Source: Zoroaster sp. YZ-2022 (Eukaryota; Echinodermata; Asteroidea; Forcipulatida; Zoroasteridae). From it: DNA of 64,000 bases. Location: NCBI GenBank assembly GCA_029582265.1, contig JAQQFT010000023.1, forward strand, positions 1,699,071 through 1,763,070. The letters are read 5' to 3'. Positions 12,111 through 25,725 of this stretch are shown here, piece by piece (position 1 is the first letter of the stretch; each line of letters begins with the position of its first letter). A program made the position numbers and the translations under genes. The notes under the pieces were generated by a model. The model saw only the letters and a program-made list of their open reading frames with translations. It was not told the DNA's origin and ran no database searches.

Positions 12111-13780
12111 TTGAATTTGGATAATGTCTTCATACCTTAAACGGCCTCCATGGACACTTAGCCCCCTGTAAAATACGGTCAACTTGCATGCGGTTTCACA
12201 GCAAACAATACAGCACTGTACACTGTTACGAAAGAAACATTTCTAAGGTTGGGAATAACTTTTCATGTTTTCAAGAGGGGCAGATAAAATTTATATCTAA
12301 ATTAAAGCTTAGGTTCTCCCCTCTCGGAAAAACACAAAATCTTTGAATTTGGATAATGTCTTCATACCTTAAACGGCCTCCATGGACACTTACCCCCCTG
12401 TAAAATACGGTCAACTTGCATGCGGTTTCACAGAAAACAATACAGCACTGTACACTGTTACGAAAGAAACATTTCTAAGGTTGGGAATAACTTTTCAAGT
12501 TTTAAGGGAGGCAGATAAAATTGATATCTAAATTAAAGCTTAGGTTCTCCCCTCTCGGAAAAACACAAAATCTTTGAATTTGGATAATGTCTTCATACCT
12601 TAAACGGCCTCCATGGACACTTAGCCCCCTGTAAAATACGGTCAACTTGCATGCGGTTTCACAGAAAACAATACAGCACTGTACACTGTTACGAAAGAAA
12701 CATTTCTAAGGTTGGGAATAACTTTTCAAGTTTTCAAGTGAGGCCGATAAATTTATATCTAAGTTAAAGCTTAGGTTCTCCCCTCTCGGAAAAACACAAA
12801 ATCTTTGAATTTGGATAATGTCTTCATACCTTAAACGGCCTCCATGGACACTTAGCCCCCTGTAAAATACGGTCAACTTGCATGCGGTTTCACAGAAAAC
12901 AATACAGCACTGTACACTGTTACGAAGAGAAACATTTCTAAGGTTGGGAATAACTTTTCAAGTTTTAAGGGAGGCAGATAAAATTGATATCTAAATTAAA
13001 GCTTAGGTTCTCCCTCTCGGAAAAACACAAAATCTTTGAATTTGGATAATGTCTTCATACCTTAAACGGCCTCCATGGACACTTAGCCCCTGTAAATACC
13101 GTCAACTTGCATGCGGTTTCACAGCAAACAATACAGCACTGTACACTGTTACGAAAGAAACATTTCTAAGGTTGGGAATAACTTTTCAAGTTTTCAAAGA
13201 AGGCAGATAAAATTGATATCTAAATTAAAGCTTAGGTTCTCCCCTCTCGGAAAAACACAAAATCTTTGAATTTGGATAATGTCTTCATACCTTAAACGGC
13301 CTCCATGGACACTTAGCCCCCTGTAAAATACGGTCAACTTGCATGCGGTTTCCCAGAAAACAATACAGCACTGTACACTGTTACGAAAGAAACATTTCTA
13401 AGGTTGGGAATAACTTTTCAAGTTTTTAAGGGAGGCAGATAAAATTGATATCTAACTTAAAGCTTAGGTTCTCCACTCTCGGAAAAACACAAAATCTTTG
13501 AATTTGGATAATGTCTTCATACCTTAAACGGCCTCCATGGACACTTAGCCCCCTGTAAAATACGGTCAACTTGCATGCGGTTTCACAGAAAACAATACAG
13601 CACTGTACACTGTTACGAAAGAAACATTTCTAAGGTTGGGAATAACTTTTCAAGTTTTTAAGGGAGGCAGATAAAATTGATATCTAAATTAAAGCTTAGG
13701 TTCTCCCCTCTCGGAAAAACACAAAATCTTTGAATTTGGATAATGTCTTCATACCTTAAACGGCCTCCATGGACACATAG

Positions 13781-13825
13781 CCCTCTGTAAAATACCGTCA
13801 ACTTGCATGCGGTTTCACCGCAAAC
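13781..13825 (+). repeat. R-like tract inside L2
   Basis: CCCTCTGTAAAATACCGTC and GGTTTCACCGCAAACAAT are R diagnostics. The upstream part (TAATGTCTTCATACC) and the downstream part (CACTGTACACTG, CGAAAGAAAC) are L-type. The tract is about 45 bp long. Confidence 0.75.
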
Positions 13826-14134
13826 AATACAGCACTGTACACTGTTACGAAAGAAACATTTCTAAGGTTGGGAATAACTTTTCAAGTTTTTAAGGGAGGC
13901 AGATAAAATTGATATCTAAATTAAAGCTTAGGTTCTCCCCTCTCGGAAAAACACAAAATCTTTGAATTTGGACAATGTCTTCATACCTTAAACGGCCTCC
14001 ATGGACACTTATCCCCCTGTAAAATACGGTCAACTTGCATGCGGTTTCACAGAAAACAATACAGCACTGTACACTGTTACGAAAGAAACATTTCTAAGGT
14101 TGGGAATAACTTTTCAAGTTTTTAAGGAAGGCAG

Positions 14135-14195
14135 ATAAAATTGATATATAAATTTTAGCTTACCTTCTCCTCTCTCGTTAAAACACAACATCTTT
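14135..14195 (+). repeat. Scrambled segment in L2 monomer
   Basis: GATATATAAATTTTAGCTTA, CCTTCTCCTCTCTCG and TTAAAACACAACATC differ from consensus at many positions, while the flanking 100 bp on each side are normal. Confidence 0.65.
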
Positions 14196-14939
14196 GAATT
14201 TGGATAATGTCTTCATACCTTAAACGGCCTCCATGGACACTTAGCCCCCTGTAAAATACGATCAACTTGCATGCGGTTTCACAGCTAACAATACAGCACT
14301 GTACACTGTTACGAAAGAAACATTTCTAAGGTTGGGAATAACTTTTCAAGTTTTTAAGGAGGGCAGATAAAATTCATATCTAAATTAAAGCTTAGGTTCT
14401 CCCCTCTCGGAAAAACACAAAATCTTTGAATTTGGATAATGTCTTCATACCTTAAACGGCCTCCATGGACACTTAGCACCCCGTAAAATACGGTCAACTT
14501 GCATGCGGTTTCACAGAAAACAATACAGCACTGTACACTGTTACGAAAGAAACATTTCTAAGGTTGGGAATACCTTTTCAAGTTTTCAAGGGAGGCAGAT
14601 ACATTTATATCCAAATTAAAGCTTAGGTTCTCCCCTCTTGGAAAAACACAAAATCTTTGAATTTGGATAATGTCTTCATACCTTAAACGGCCTCCATGGA
14701 CACTTAGCCCCTTGTAAAATACGGTCAACTTGCATGCGGTTTCACAGAAAACAATACAGCACTGTACACTGTTACGAAAGAAACATTTCTAAGGTTGGGA
14801 ATAACTTTTCAAGTTTTTAAGGGAGGCAGATAAAATTGATATCTAAATTAAAGCTAGGTTCTCCCCTCTCGGAAAAACACAAAATCTTTGAATTTGGATA
14901 ATGTCTTCATACCTTAAACGGCCTCCATGGACACTTAGC

Positions 14940-15540
14940 CCCCTGTAAAATACGGTCAACTTGCATGCGGTTTCACAGCAAACAATACAGCACTGTACAC
15001 TGTTACGAAAGAAACATTTCTAAGGTTGGGAATAACCTTTTAAGTTTTCAAGTGAGGCCGATACATTTATATCTAAATTAAAGCTTAGGTTCTCCCCTCT
15101 CGGAAAAACACAAAATCTTTGAATTTGGACAATGTCTTCATACCTTAAACGGCCTCCATGGACACTTAGCCCCCTGTAAAATACGGTCAACTTGCATGCG
15201 GTTTCACAGCAAACAATACAGCACTGTACACTGTTACGAAAGAAACATTTCTAAGGTTGGGAATAACTTTTCAAGTTTTTAAGGGAGGCAGATAAAATTG
15301 ATATCTAAATTAAAGCTTAGGTTCTCCCCTCTCGGAAAAACACAAAATCTTTGAATTTGGATAATGTCTTCATACCTTAAACGTCCTCCATGGACACTTA
15401 TCCCCCTGTACAATACGGTCAACTTGAATGCGGTTTCACAGAAAACAATTCAGCACTGTACACTGTTACGAAAGAAACATTTCTAAGGTTGGGAATAACT
15501 TTTCAAGTTTTTAAGGGAGGCAGATAAAATTGATATCTAA
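14940..15540 (+). repeat. Long-range cassette, copy 1 (about 2.6 monomers)
   Basis: The cassette is defined by GTGAGGCCGATACATTT at 15052, then GAATTTGGACAATGTC, then, 369 bp after the first mark, CCCCTGTACAATACGG and AACTTGAATGCGG (15421) with ACAATTCAGCACTG. The same marks lie exactly 369 bp apart at 25201 and 25570, giving a constant offset of 10149 bp (about 44 monomers). Confidence 0.8.
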
Positions 15541-16859
15541 ATTAAAGCATAGGTTCTCCACTCTCGGAAAAACACAAAATCTTTGAATTTGGATAATGTC
15601 TTCATACCTTAAACGGCCTCCATGGACACTTAGCCCCCTGTAAAATACGGTCAACTTGCATGCGGTTTCACAGAAAACAATACAGCACTGTACACTGTTA
15701 CGAAAGAAACATTTCTAAGGTTGGGAATAACTTCTCAAGTTTTTAAGGGAGGCAGATAAAATTGATATCTAAATTAAAGCTTAGGTTCTCCCCTCTCGGA
15801 AAAACACAAAATCTTTGAATTTGGATAATGTCTTCATACCTTAAACGGCCTCCATGGACACATAGCCTCCTGTAAAATACCGTCAACTTGCATGCGGTTT
15901 CACAGCAAACAATACAGCACTGTACACTGTTACGAAAGAAACATTTCTAAGGTTGGGAATAACTTTTTAAGTTTTCAAGTGAGGCCGATATATTTATATC
16001 TAAATTAAAGCTTAGGTTCTCCCCTCTCGGAAAAACACAAAATCTTTGAATTTGGATAATGTCTTCATACCTTAAACGGCCTCCATGGACACTTAGCCCC
16101 CTGTAAAATACGGTAAACTTGCATGCGGTTTCACAGAAAACAATACAGCACTGTACACTGTTACGAAAGAAACATTTCTAAGGTTGGGAATAACTTTTCA
16201 AGTTTTTAAGGGAGGCAGATAAAATTGATATCTAACTTAAAGCTTAGGTTCTCCCCTCTCGGAAAAACACAAAATCTTTGAATTTGGATAATGTCTTCAT
16301 ACCTTAAACGGCCTCCATGGACACTTAGCCCCCTGTAAAATACGGTCAACTTGCATGCGGTTTCACAGAAAACAATACAGCACTGTACACTGTTACGAAA
16401 GAAACATTTCTAAGGTTGGGAATAACTTTTCAAGTTTTTAAGGGAGGCAGATAAAATTGATATCTAAATTAAAGCTTAGGTTCTCCTCTCGAAAAAACAC
16501 AAAATCTTTGAATTTGGATAATGTCTTCATACCTTAAACGGCCTCCATGGACACTTAGCCCCTGTAAAATACGGTCAACTTGCATGCGGTTTCACAGCAA
16601 ACAATACAGCACTGTACACTGTTACGAAAGAAACATTTCTAAGGTTGGGAATAACTTTTCAAGTTTTTAAGTGAGGCAGATAAATTTGATATCTAAATTA
16701 AAGCTTAGGTTCTCCCCTCTCTGAAAAACACAAAATCTTTGAATTTGGATAATGTCTTCATACCTTAAACGGCCTCCATGGACACTTAGCCCCCTGTAAA
16801 ATACGGTCAACTTGCATGCGGTTTCACAGAAAACAATACAGCACTGTACACTGTTACGA

Positions 16860-17150
16860 AAGAAACATTTCTAAGGTTGGGAATAACTTTTTAAGTTTTC
16901 AAGTGAGGCCGATACATTTATATCTAAATTAAAGCTTAGGTTCTCCCCTCTCGGAAAAACACAAAATCTTTGAATTTGGACAATGTCTTCATACCTTAAA
17001 CGGCCTCCATGGACACTTAGCCCCCTGTAAAATACGGTCAACTTGAATGCGGTTTCACAGAAAACAATTCAGCACTGTACACTGTTACGAAAGAAACATT
17101 TCTAAGGTTGGGAATAACTTTTCAAGTTTTTAAGGGAGGCAGATAAAATT
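16860..17150 (+). repeat. Long-range cassette, shortened copy
   Basis: The same two marks are present, GTGAGGCCGATACATTT at 16903 and AACTTGAATGCGG at 17040. They lie 137 bp apart instead of 369, so exactly one 232-bp monomer is missing compared with the copies at 15 and 25 kb. GAATTTGGACAATGTC and ACAATTCAGCACTG are also shared. Confidence 0.75.
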
Positions 17151-18719
17151 GATATCTAAATTAAAGCTTAGGTTCTCCCCTCTCGGAAAAACACAAAATC
17201 TTTGAATTTGGATAATGTCTTCATACCTTAAACGGCCTCCATGGACACATAGCCCCCTGTAAAATACGGTCAACTTGCATGCGGTTTCACAGCAAACAAT
17301 ACAGCACTGTACACTGTTACGAAAGAAACATTTCTAAGGTTGGGAATAACTTTTCAAGTTTTCAAGGGAGGCAGATAAAATTGATATCTAAATTAAAGCT
17401 TAGGTTCTCCCCTCTCGGAAAAACACAAAATCTTTGAATTTGGATAATGTCTTCATACCTTAAACGGCCTCCATGGACACTTAGCCCCCTGTAAAATACG
17501 GTCAACTTGCATGCGGTTTCACAGAAAACAATACAGCACTGTACACTGTTACGAAAGAAACATTTCTAAGGTTGGGAATAACTTTTCAAGTTTTTAAGGG
17601 AGGCAGATAAAATTGATATCTAAATTAAAGCTTAGGTTCTCCACTCTCGGAAAACACAAAATCTTTGAATTTGGATAATGTCTTCATACCTTAAACGGCC
17701 TCCATGGACACTTAGCCCCCTGTAAAATACGGTCAACTTGCATGCGGTTTCACAGAAAACAATACAGCACTGTACACTGTTACGAAAGAAACATTTCTAA
17801 GGTTGGGAATAACTTCTCAAGTTTTTAAGGGAGGCAGATAAAATTGATATCTAAATTAAAGCTTAGGTTCTCCACTCTCAGAAAAACACAAAATCCTTGA
17901 ATTTGGATAATGTCTTCATACCTTAAACGGCCTCCATGGACACTTAGCCACCTGTAAAATACGGTCAACTTGCATGCGGTTTCACAGAAAACAATACAGC
18001 ACTGTACACTGTTACGAAAGAAACATTTCTAAGGTTGGGAATAACATTTTAAGTTTTCAAGTGAGGCCGATACATTTATATCTAAATTAAAGCTTAGGTT
18101 CTCCCCTCTCGGAAAAACACAAAATCGTTGAATTTGGACAATGTCTTCATACCTTAAACGGCCTCCATGGACACTTAGCCCCTGTAAAATACGGTCAACT
18201 TGCATGCGGTTTCACAGAAAACAATACAGCACTGTACACTGTTACGAAAGAAACATTTCTAAGGTTGGGAATAACTTTTCAAGTTTTTAAGGGAGGCAGA
18301 TAAAATTGATATCTAAATTAAAGCTTAGGTTCTCCCCTCTCGGAAAAACACAAAATCTTTGAATTTGGATAATGTCTTCATACCTTAAACGGCCTCCATG
18401 GACACTTAGCCCCCTGTAAAATACGGTCAACTTGCATGCGGTTTCACAGAAAACAATACAGCACTGTACACTGTTACGAAAGAAATATTTCTAAGGTTCG
18501 GAATAACTTTTCAAGTTTTAAGGAGGGCAGATAAAATTGATATCTAAATTAAAGCTTAGGTTCTCCCCTCTCTCAAAAACACAAAATCTTTGAATTTGGA
18601 TAATGTCTTCATACCTTAAACGGCCTCCATGGACACTTAGCCCCTGTAAAATACGGTCAACTTGCATGCGGTTTCACAGAAAACAATACAGCACTGTACA
18701 CTGTTACGAAAGAAACATT

Positions 18720-18785
18720 TCTAAGGTTGGCAATAACTTTTCAAGTTTTTGAGTGTTGCAGATACATTTGTTATCTAAATTAAAG
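18720..18785 (+). repeat. Divergent segment in L2 monomer
   Basis: GGCAATAAC, TTTTTGAGTGTTGCAG and ATACATTTGTTATC replace GGGAATAAC, TTTTTAAGGGAGGCAG and AAAATTGATATC. The rest of the monomer is normal. Confidence 0.6.
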
Positions 18786-20454
18786 CTTAGGTTCTCCTCT
18801 CGGAAAAACACAAAATCTTTGAATTTGGATAATGTCTTCATACCTTAAACGGCCTCCATGGACACTTACCCCCTGTAAAATACGGTCAACTTGCATGCGG
18901 TTTCACAGAAAACAATACAGCACTGTACACTGTTACGAAAGAAACATTTCTAAGGTTGGGAATAACTTTTCAAGTTTTTAAGGGAGGCAGATAAAATTGA
19001 TATCTAAATTAAAGCTTAGGTTCTCCCCTCTCGGAATAACACAAAATCTTTGAATTTGGATAATGTCTTCATACCTTAAACGGCCTCCATGGACACTTAG
19101 CCCCCTGTAAAATACGGTCAACTTGCATGCGGTTTCACAGCAAACAATACAGCACTGTACACTGTTACGAAAGAAACATTTCTAAGGTTGGGAATAACTT
19201 TTCAAGTTTTTAGGGAGGCAGATAAAATTGATATCTAAATTAAAGATTAGGTTCTCCTCTCGGAAAAACACAAAATCTTTGAATTTGGATAATGTCTTCA
19301 TACCTTAAACGGCCTCCATGGACACTTAGCCCCTGTAAAATACGGTCAACTTGCATGCGGTTTCACAGCAAACAATACAGCACTGTACACTGTTACGAAA
19401 GAAACATTTCTAAGGTTGGGAATAACTTTTCAAGTTTTTAAGGGAGGCAGATAAAATTGATATCTAAATTAAAGCTTAGGTTCTCCCTCTCGAAAAAACA
19501 CAAAATCTTTGAATTTGGATAATGTCTTCATACCTTAAACGGCCTCCATGGACACTTCGCCCCCTGTAAAATACGGTCAACTTGCATGCGGTTTCACAGA
19601 AAACAATACAGCACTGTACACTGTTACGAAAGAAACATTTCTAAGGTTGGGAATAACTTTTCATTTTTTTTATGGGAGGCAGATAAAATTGATATCTAAA
19701 TTAAAGCTAGGTTCTCCTCTCGGAAAACACAAAATCTTTTGAATTTGGATAATGTCTTCATACCTTAAACGGCCTCCATGGACACTTAGCCCCCTGTAAA
19801 ATACGGTCAACTTGCATGCGGTTTCACAGAAAACAATACAGCACTGTACACTGTTACGAAAGAAACATTTCTAAGGTTGGGAATAACTTTTCAAGTTTTT
19901 AAGGGAGGCAGATAAAATTGATATCTAAATTAAAGCTTAGGTTCTCCCTCTCGGAAAAACACAAAATCTTTGAATTTGGATAATGTCTTCATACCTTAAA
20001 CGGCCTCCATGGACACTTAGCCCCTGTAAAATACGGTCAACTTGCATGCGGTTTCACAGAAAACAATACAGCACTGTACACTGTTACGAAAGAAACATTT
20101 CTAAGGTTGGGAATAACTTTTCAAGTTTTCAAGTGAGGCCGATAAATTTATATCTAAATTAAAGCTTAGGTTCTCCCCTCTCGGAAAAACACAAAATCTT
20201 TGAATTTGGATAATGTCTTCATACCTTAAACGGCCTCCATGGACACTTAGCCCCCTGTAAAATACGGTCAACTTGCATGCGGTTTCACAGAAAACAATAC
20301 AGCACTGTACACTGTTACGAAAGAAACATTTCTAAGGTTGGGAATAACTTTTCAAGTTTTTAAGGGAGGCAGATAAAATTGATATCTAAATTAAAGCTTA
20401 GGTTCTCCTCTCGGAAAAACACAAAATCTTTGAATTTGGATAATGTCTTCATAC

Positions 20455-20685
20455 CTTAAACGGCCTCCATGGACACTTAGCCCCTGTAAAATACGGTCAA
20501 CTTGCATGCGGTTTCACAGAAAACAATACAGCACTGTACACTGTTACGAAAGAAACATTTCTAAGGTTGGGAATAACTTTTCAAGTTTTTAAGGGAGGCA
20601 GATAAAATTGATATCTAAATTAAAGCTTAGGTTCTCCCCTCTCGGAAAAACACAAAATCTTTGAATTTGGATAATGTCTTCATAC
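20455..20685 (+). repeat. Reference L-type monomer (231 bp, anchor to anchor)
   Basis: Given as the type copy for subfamily L. In order from the anchor it holds CCATGG, a run of four C, TACGGTCAAC, GCATGC, CACAGAAAACAAT, the dyad-like CACTGTACACTG, TTACGAAAGAAAC, CTAAGGTTGGG, TTTTTAAGGGAGGCAG, GATATC, AAGCTT, CTCCCCTCTCGG, CAAAATCTTTGAATTTGG and TAATGTCTTCATAC. By hand count 86 of 231 bases are G or C (37%). The length is divisible by three (77 codons), whereas a 232-bp monomer shifts frame. This explains why open frames cross some monomer boundaries and stop at others. Confidence 0.9.
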
Positions 20686-22527
20686 CTTAAACGGCCTCCA
20701 TGGACACTTAGCCCCTGTAAAATACGGTCAACTTGCATGCGGTTTCACAGCAAACAATACAGCACTGTACACTGTTACGAAAGAAACATTTCTAAGGTTG
20801 GGAATAACTTTTCAAGTTTTCAAGTGAGGCAGATAAAATTGATATCTAAATTAAAGCTTAGGTTCTCCCTCTCGGAAAACACAAAATCTTTGAATTTGGA
20901 TAATGTCTTCATACCTTAAACGGCCTCCATGGACACTTAGCCCCTGTAAAATACGGTCAACTTGCATGCGGTTTCACAGCAAAACAATACAGCACTGTAG
21001 ACTGTTACGAAAGAAACATTTCTAAGGTTGGGAATAACTTTTCAAGTTTTTAAGGGAAGGCAGATAAAATGATATATCTAAATTAAAGCTTAGGTTCTCC
21101 CTCTCGGAAAAACACAAAATCTTTGAATTTGGATAATGTCTTCATACCTTAAACGGCCTCCATGGACACTTAGCCCCTGTAAAATACGGTCAACTTGCAT
21201 GCGGTTTCACAGAAAACAATACAGCACTGTACACTGTTACGAAAGAAACATTTCTGAGGTTGGGAATAACTTTTCAAGTTTTTAAGAGAGGCAGATAAAA
21301 TTACTATCTAAATTAAAGCTTAGGTTCTCCTCTCGAAAAACACAAAATCTTTGAATTTGGATAATGTCTTCATACCTTAAACGGCCTCCATGGACACTTA
21401 GCCCCTGTAAAATACGGTCAACTTGCATGCGGTTTCACAGAAAACAATACAGCACTGTACACTGTTACGAAAGAAACATTTCTAAGGTTGGGAATAACTT
21501 TTCAAGTTTTTAAGGGAGGCAGATAAAATTGATATCTAAATTAAAGCTTAGGATCTCCCCTCTCGGAAAAACACAAAATCTTTGAATTTGGATAATGTCT
21601 TCATACCTTAAACGGCCTCCATGGACACTTAGCCCCCTGTAAAATACGGTCAACTTGCATGCGGTTTCACAGAAAACAATACAGCACTGTACACTGTTAC
21701 GAAAGAAACATTTCTAAGGTTGGGAATAACTTTCAAGTTTTTAAGGGAGGCAGATAAAATGGATATCTAAATTAAAGCTTAGGTACTCCCCTCTCGGAAA
21801 AACACAAAATCTTTGAAGTTGGATAATGTCTTCATACCTTAAACGGCCTCCATGGACACTTAGCCCCCTGTAAAATACGGTCAACTTGCATGCGGTTTCA
21901 CAGAAAACAATACAGCACTGTACACTGTTACGAAAGAAACATTTCTAAGGTTGGGAATAACTTTTCAAGTTTTTAAGGGAGGCAGATAAAATTGATATCT
22001 AAATTAAAGCTTAGGTTCTCCCCTCTCGGAAAAACACAAAATCTTTGAATTTGGATAATGTCTTCATACCTTAAACGGCCTCCATGGACACTTAGCCCCT
22101 GTAAAATACGGTCAACTTGCATGCGGTTTCACAGAAAACAATACAGCACTGTACACTGTTACGAAAGAAACATTTCTAAGGTTGGGAATAACTTTTCAAG
22201 TTTTTAAGGGAGGCAGATAAAATTGATATCTAAATTAAAGCTTAGGTTCTCCTCTCGAAAAAACACAAAATCTTTGAATTTGGATAATGTCTTCATACCT
22301 TAAACGGCCTCCATGGACACTTAGCCCCTGTAAAATACGGTCAACTTGCATGCGGTTTCACAGAAAACAATACAGCACTGTACACTGTTACGAAAGAAAC
22401 ATTTCTAAGGTTGGGAATAACTTTTCAAGTTTTAAGGAGGCAGATAAAATTGATATCTAAATTAAAGCTTAGGTTCTCCCCTCTCGGAAAAACACAAAAT
22501 CTTTGAATTTGGATAATGTCTTCATAC

Positions 22528-22575
22528 CTTTAACTGCCTCCATGGTCTCTTAGCCGCCTGTAATATACGGTCAAC
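22528..22575 (+). repeat. Divergent anchor in L2 monomer
   Basis: This is one of the few L2 monomers with a changed anchor: CCTTTAACTGCCTCCATGG, then TCTCTTAGCCGCC and TGTAATATACGG. It shows that the anchor is not strictly required in every copy. Confidence 0.65.
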
Positions 22576-24954
22576 TTGCATGCGGTTTCACAGAAAACAA
22601 TACAGCACTGTACACTGTTACGAAAGAAACATTTCTAAGGTTGGGAATAACTTTTTAAGTTTTTAAGTGAGGCAGATAAAATTGATATCTAAATTAAAGC
22701 TTAGCTTCTCCCCTCTCGGAAAAACACAAAATCTTTGAATTTGGATAATGTCTTCATACCTTAAACGGCCTCCATGGACACTTAGCCCCTGTAAAATACG
22801 GTCAACTTGCATGCGGTTTCACAGAAAACAATACAGCACTGTACACTGTTACGAAAGAAACATTTCTAAGGTTGGGAATAACTTTTCAAGTTTTTAAGGG
22901 AGGCAGATAAAATTGATATCTAAATTAAAGCTTAGGTTCTCCCCCGCTCGGAAAAACACAAAATCTTTGAATTTGGATAATGTCTTCATACCTTAAACGG
23001 CCTCCATGGACACTTAGCCCCTGTAAAATACGGTCAACTTGCATGCGGTTTCACAGAAAACAATACAGCACTGTACACTGTTACGAAAGAAACATTTCTA
23101 AGGTTGGGAATAACTTTTCAAGTTTTTAAGGAGGCAGATAAAATTGATATCTAAATTAAAGCTTAGGTTCTCCCTCTCGAAAAACACACAAAATCTTTGA
23201 ATTTGGATAATGTTTTCATACCTTAAACGGCCTCCATGGACACTTAGCCCCCTGTAAAATACGGTCAACTTGCATGCGGTTTCACACAAAACAATACAGC
23301 ACTGTACACTGTTACGAAAGAAACATTTCTAAGGTTGGGAATAACTTTTCAAGTTTTTAAGGGAGGCAGATAAAATTGATATCTAAATTAAAGCTTAGGT
23401 TCTCCCCTCTCGGAAAACACAAAATGTTTTAATTTGGATAATGTCTTCATACCTTAAACGTCCTCCATGGACACTTATCCCCATGTACAATACGGTCAAC
23501 TTGCATGCGGTTTCACAGAAAACAATACAGCACTGTACACTGTTACGAAAGAAACATTTCTAAGGTTGGGAATAACTTTTCAAGTTTTTAAGGAGGCAGA
23601 TAAAATTGATATCTAAATTAAAGCTTAGGTTCTCCACTCTCAAAAACACAAAATCTTTGAATTTGGATAATGTCTTCATACCTTAAACGGCCTCCATGGA
23701 CACTTAGCCCCTGTAAAATACGGTCAACTTGCATGCGGTTTCACAGAAAACAATACAGCACTGTACACTGTTACGAAAGAAACATTTCTAAGGTTGGGAA
23801 TAACTTTTCAAGTTTTTAAGGGAGGCAGATAAAATTGATATCTAAATTAAAGCTTAGGTTCTCCCCTCTCGGAAAAACACAAAATCTTTGAATTTGGATA
23901 ATGTCTTCATACCTTAAACGGCCTCCATGGACACTTAGCCCCTGTAAAATACGGTCAACTTGCATGCGGTTTCACAGAAAACAATACAGCACTGTACACT
24001 GTTACGAAAGAAACATTTCTAAGGTTGGGAATAACTTTTCAAGTTTTTAAGTGAGGCAGATAAAATTGATATCTAAATTAAAGCTTAGGTTCTCCCCTCT
24101 CGGAAAAACACAAAATCTTTGAATTTGGATAATGTCTTCATACCTTAAACGGCCTCCATGGACACTTAGCCCCCTGTAAAATACGGTCAACTTGCATGCG
24201 GTTTCACAGAAAACAATACAGCACTGTACACTGTTACGAAAGAAACATTTCTAAGGTTGGGAATAACTTTTCAAGTTTTTAAGGAAGGCAGATAAAATTG
24301 ATATCTAAATTAAAGCTTAGGTTCTCCACTCGGAAAAACACAAAATCTTTGAATTTGGATAATGTCTTCATACCTTAAACGGCCTCCATGGATACTTAGC
24401 ACCCCGTAAAATACGGTCAACTTGCATGCGGTTTCACAGAAAACAATACAGCACTGTACACTGTTACGAAAGAAACATTTCTAAGGTTGGGAATAACCTT
24501 TCAAGTTTTTAAGTGAGGCAGATAAAATTGATATCTAAATTAAAGCTTAGGTTCTCCCCTCTCGGAAAAACACAAAATCTTTGAATTTGGATAATGTCTT
24601 CATACCTTAAACGGCCTCCATGGACACTTAGCCCCCTGTAAAATACGGTCAACTTGCATGCGGTTTCACAGCAAACAATACAGCACTGTACACTGTTACG
24701 AAAGAAACATTTCTAAGGTTGGGAATAACTTTTCAAGTTTTTAAGGGAGGCAGATAAAATTGATATCTAAATTAAAGCTTAGGTTCGTCCCTCTCGGAAA
24801 AACACAAAATCTTTGAATTTGGATAATGTCTTCATACCTTAAACGGCCTCCATGGACACTTAGCCACCTGTAAAATACGGTCAACTTGCATGCGGTTTCA
24901 CAGAAAACAATACAGCACTGTACACTGTTACGAAAGAAACATTTCTAAGGTTGG

Positions 24955-24985
24955 GAATAACTTTTCAAGTGAGGCAGATAAAATT
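24955..24985 (+). repeat. Short deletion in L2 monomer
   Basis: AACTTTTCAAGTGAGGCAG lacks the usual TTTTTAAG segment, a loss of about 9 bp between two short AAG repeats. Confidence 0.65.
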
Positions 24986-25079
24986 GATATCTAAATTAAA
25001 GCTTAGGTTCTCCCCTCTCGGAAAAACACAAAATCTTTGAATTTGGACAATGTCTTCATACCTTAAACGGCCTCCATGG

Positions 25080-25680
25080 ACACTTAGCCCCCTGTAAAAT
25101 ACGGTCAACTTGCATGCGGTTTCACAGCAAACAATACAGCACTGTACACTGTTACGAAAGAAACATTTCTAAGGTTGGGAATAACTTTTTAAGTTTTCAA
25201 GTGAGGCCGATACATTTATATCTAAATTAAAGCTTAGGTTCTCCCCTCTCGGAAAAACACAAAATCTTTGAATTTGGACAATGTCTTCATACCTTAAACG
25301 GCCTCCATGGACACTTATCCCCCTGTAAAATACGGTCAACTTGCATGCGGTTTCACAGCAAACAATACAGCACTGTACACTGTTACGAAAGAAACATTTC
25401 TAAGGTTGGGAATAACTTTTCAAGTTTTTAAGGGAGGCAGATAAAATTGATATCTAAATTAAAGCTTAGGTTCTCCCCTCTCGGAAAAACACAAAATCTT
25501 TGAATTTGGATAATGTCTTCATACCTTAAACGGCCTCCATGGACACTTATCCCCCTGTACAATACGGTCAACTTGAATGCGGTTTCACAGAAAACAATTC
25601 AGCACTGTACACTGTTACGAAAGAAACATTTCTAAGGTTGGGAATAACTTTTCAAGTTTTTAAGGGAGGCAGATAAAATT
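25080..25680 (+). repeat. Long-range cassette, copy 2
   Basis: This copy matches 14940-15540 at an offset of 10149 bp, with the marks at 25201 and 25570. It is followed at once by a scrambled segment (25681-25725). The first mark alone also occurs at 11812 and 18061, and AACTTGAATGCGG occurs alone at 10561, so parts of the cassette have spread separately. Confidence 0.8.
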
Positions 25681-25725
25681 GAAATCAAAATTAAATCATA
25701 TGTTCTCACATAGCGGAAAAAAACA
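25681..25725 (+). repeat. Scrambled segment in L2 monomer
   Basis: GAAATCAAAATTAAATCATA and TGTTCTCACATAGCGG replace GATATCTAAATTAAAGCTTA and GGTTCTCCCCTCTCGG. The HindIII site is lost. It lies directly after the 25.1-25.7 kb cassette. Confidence 0.7.
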
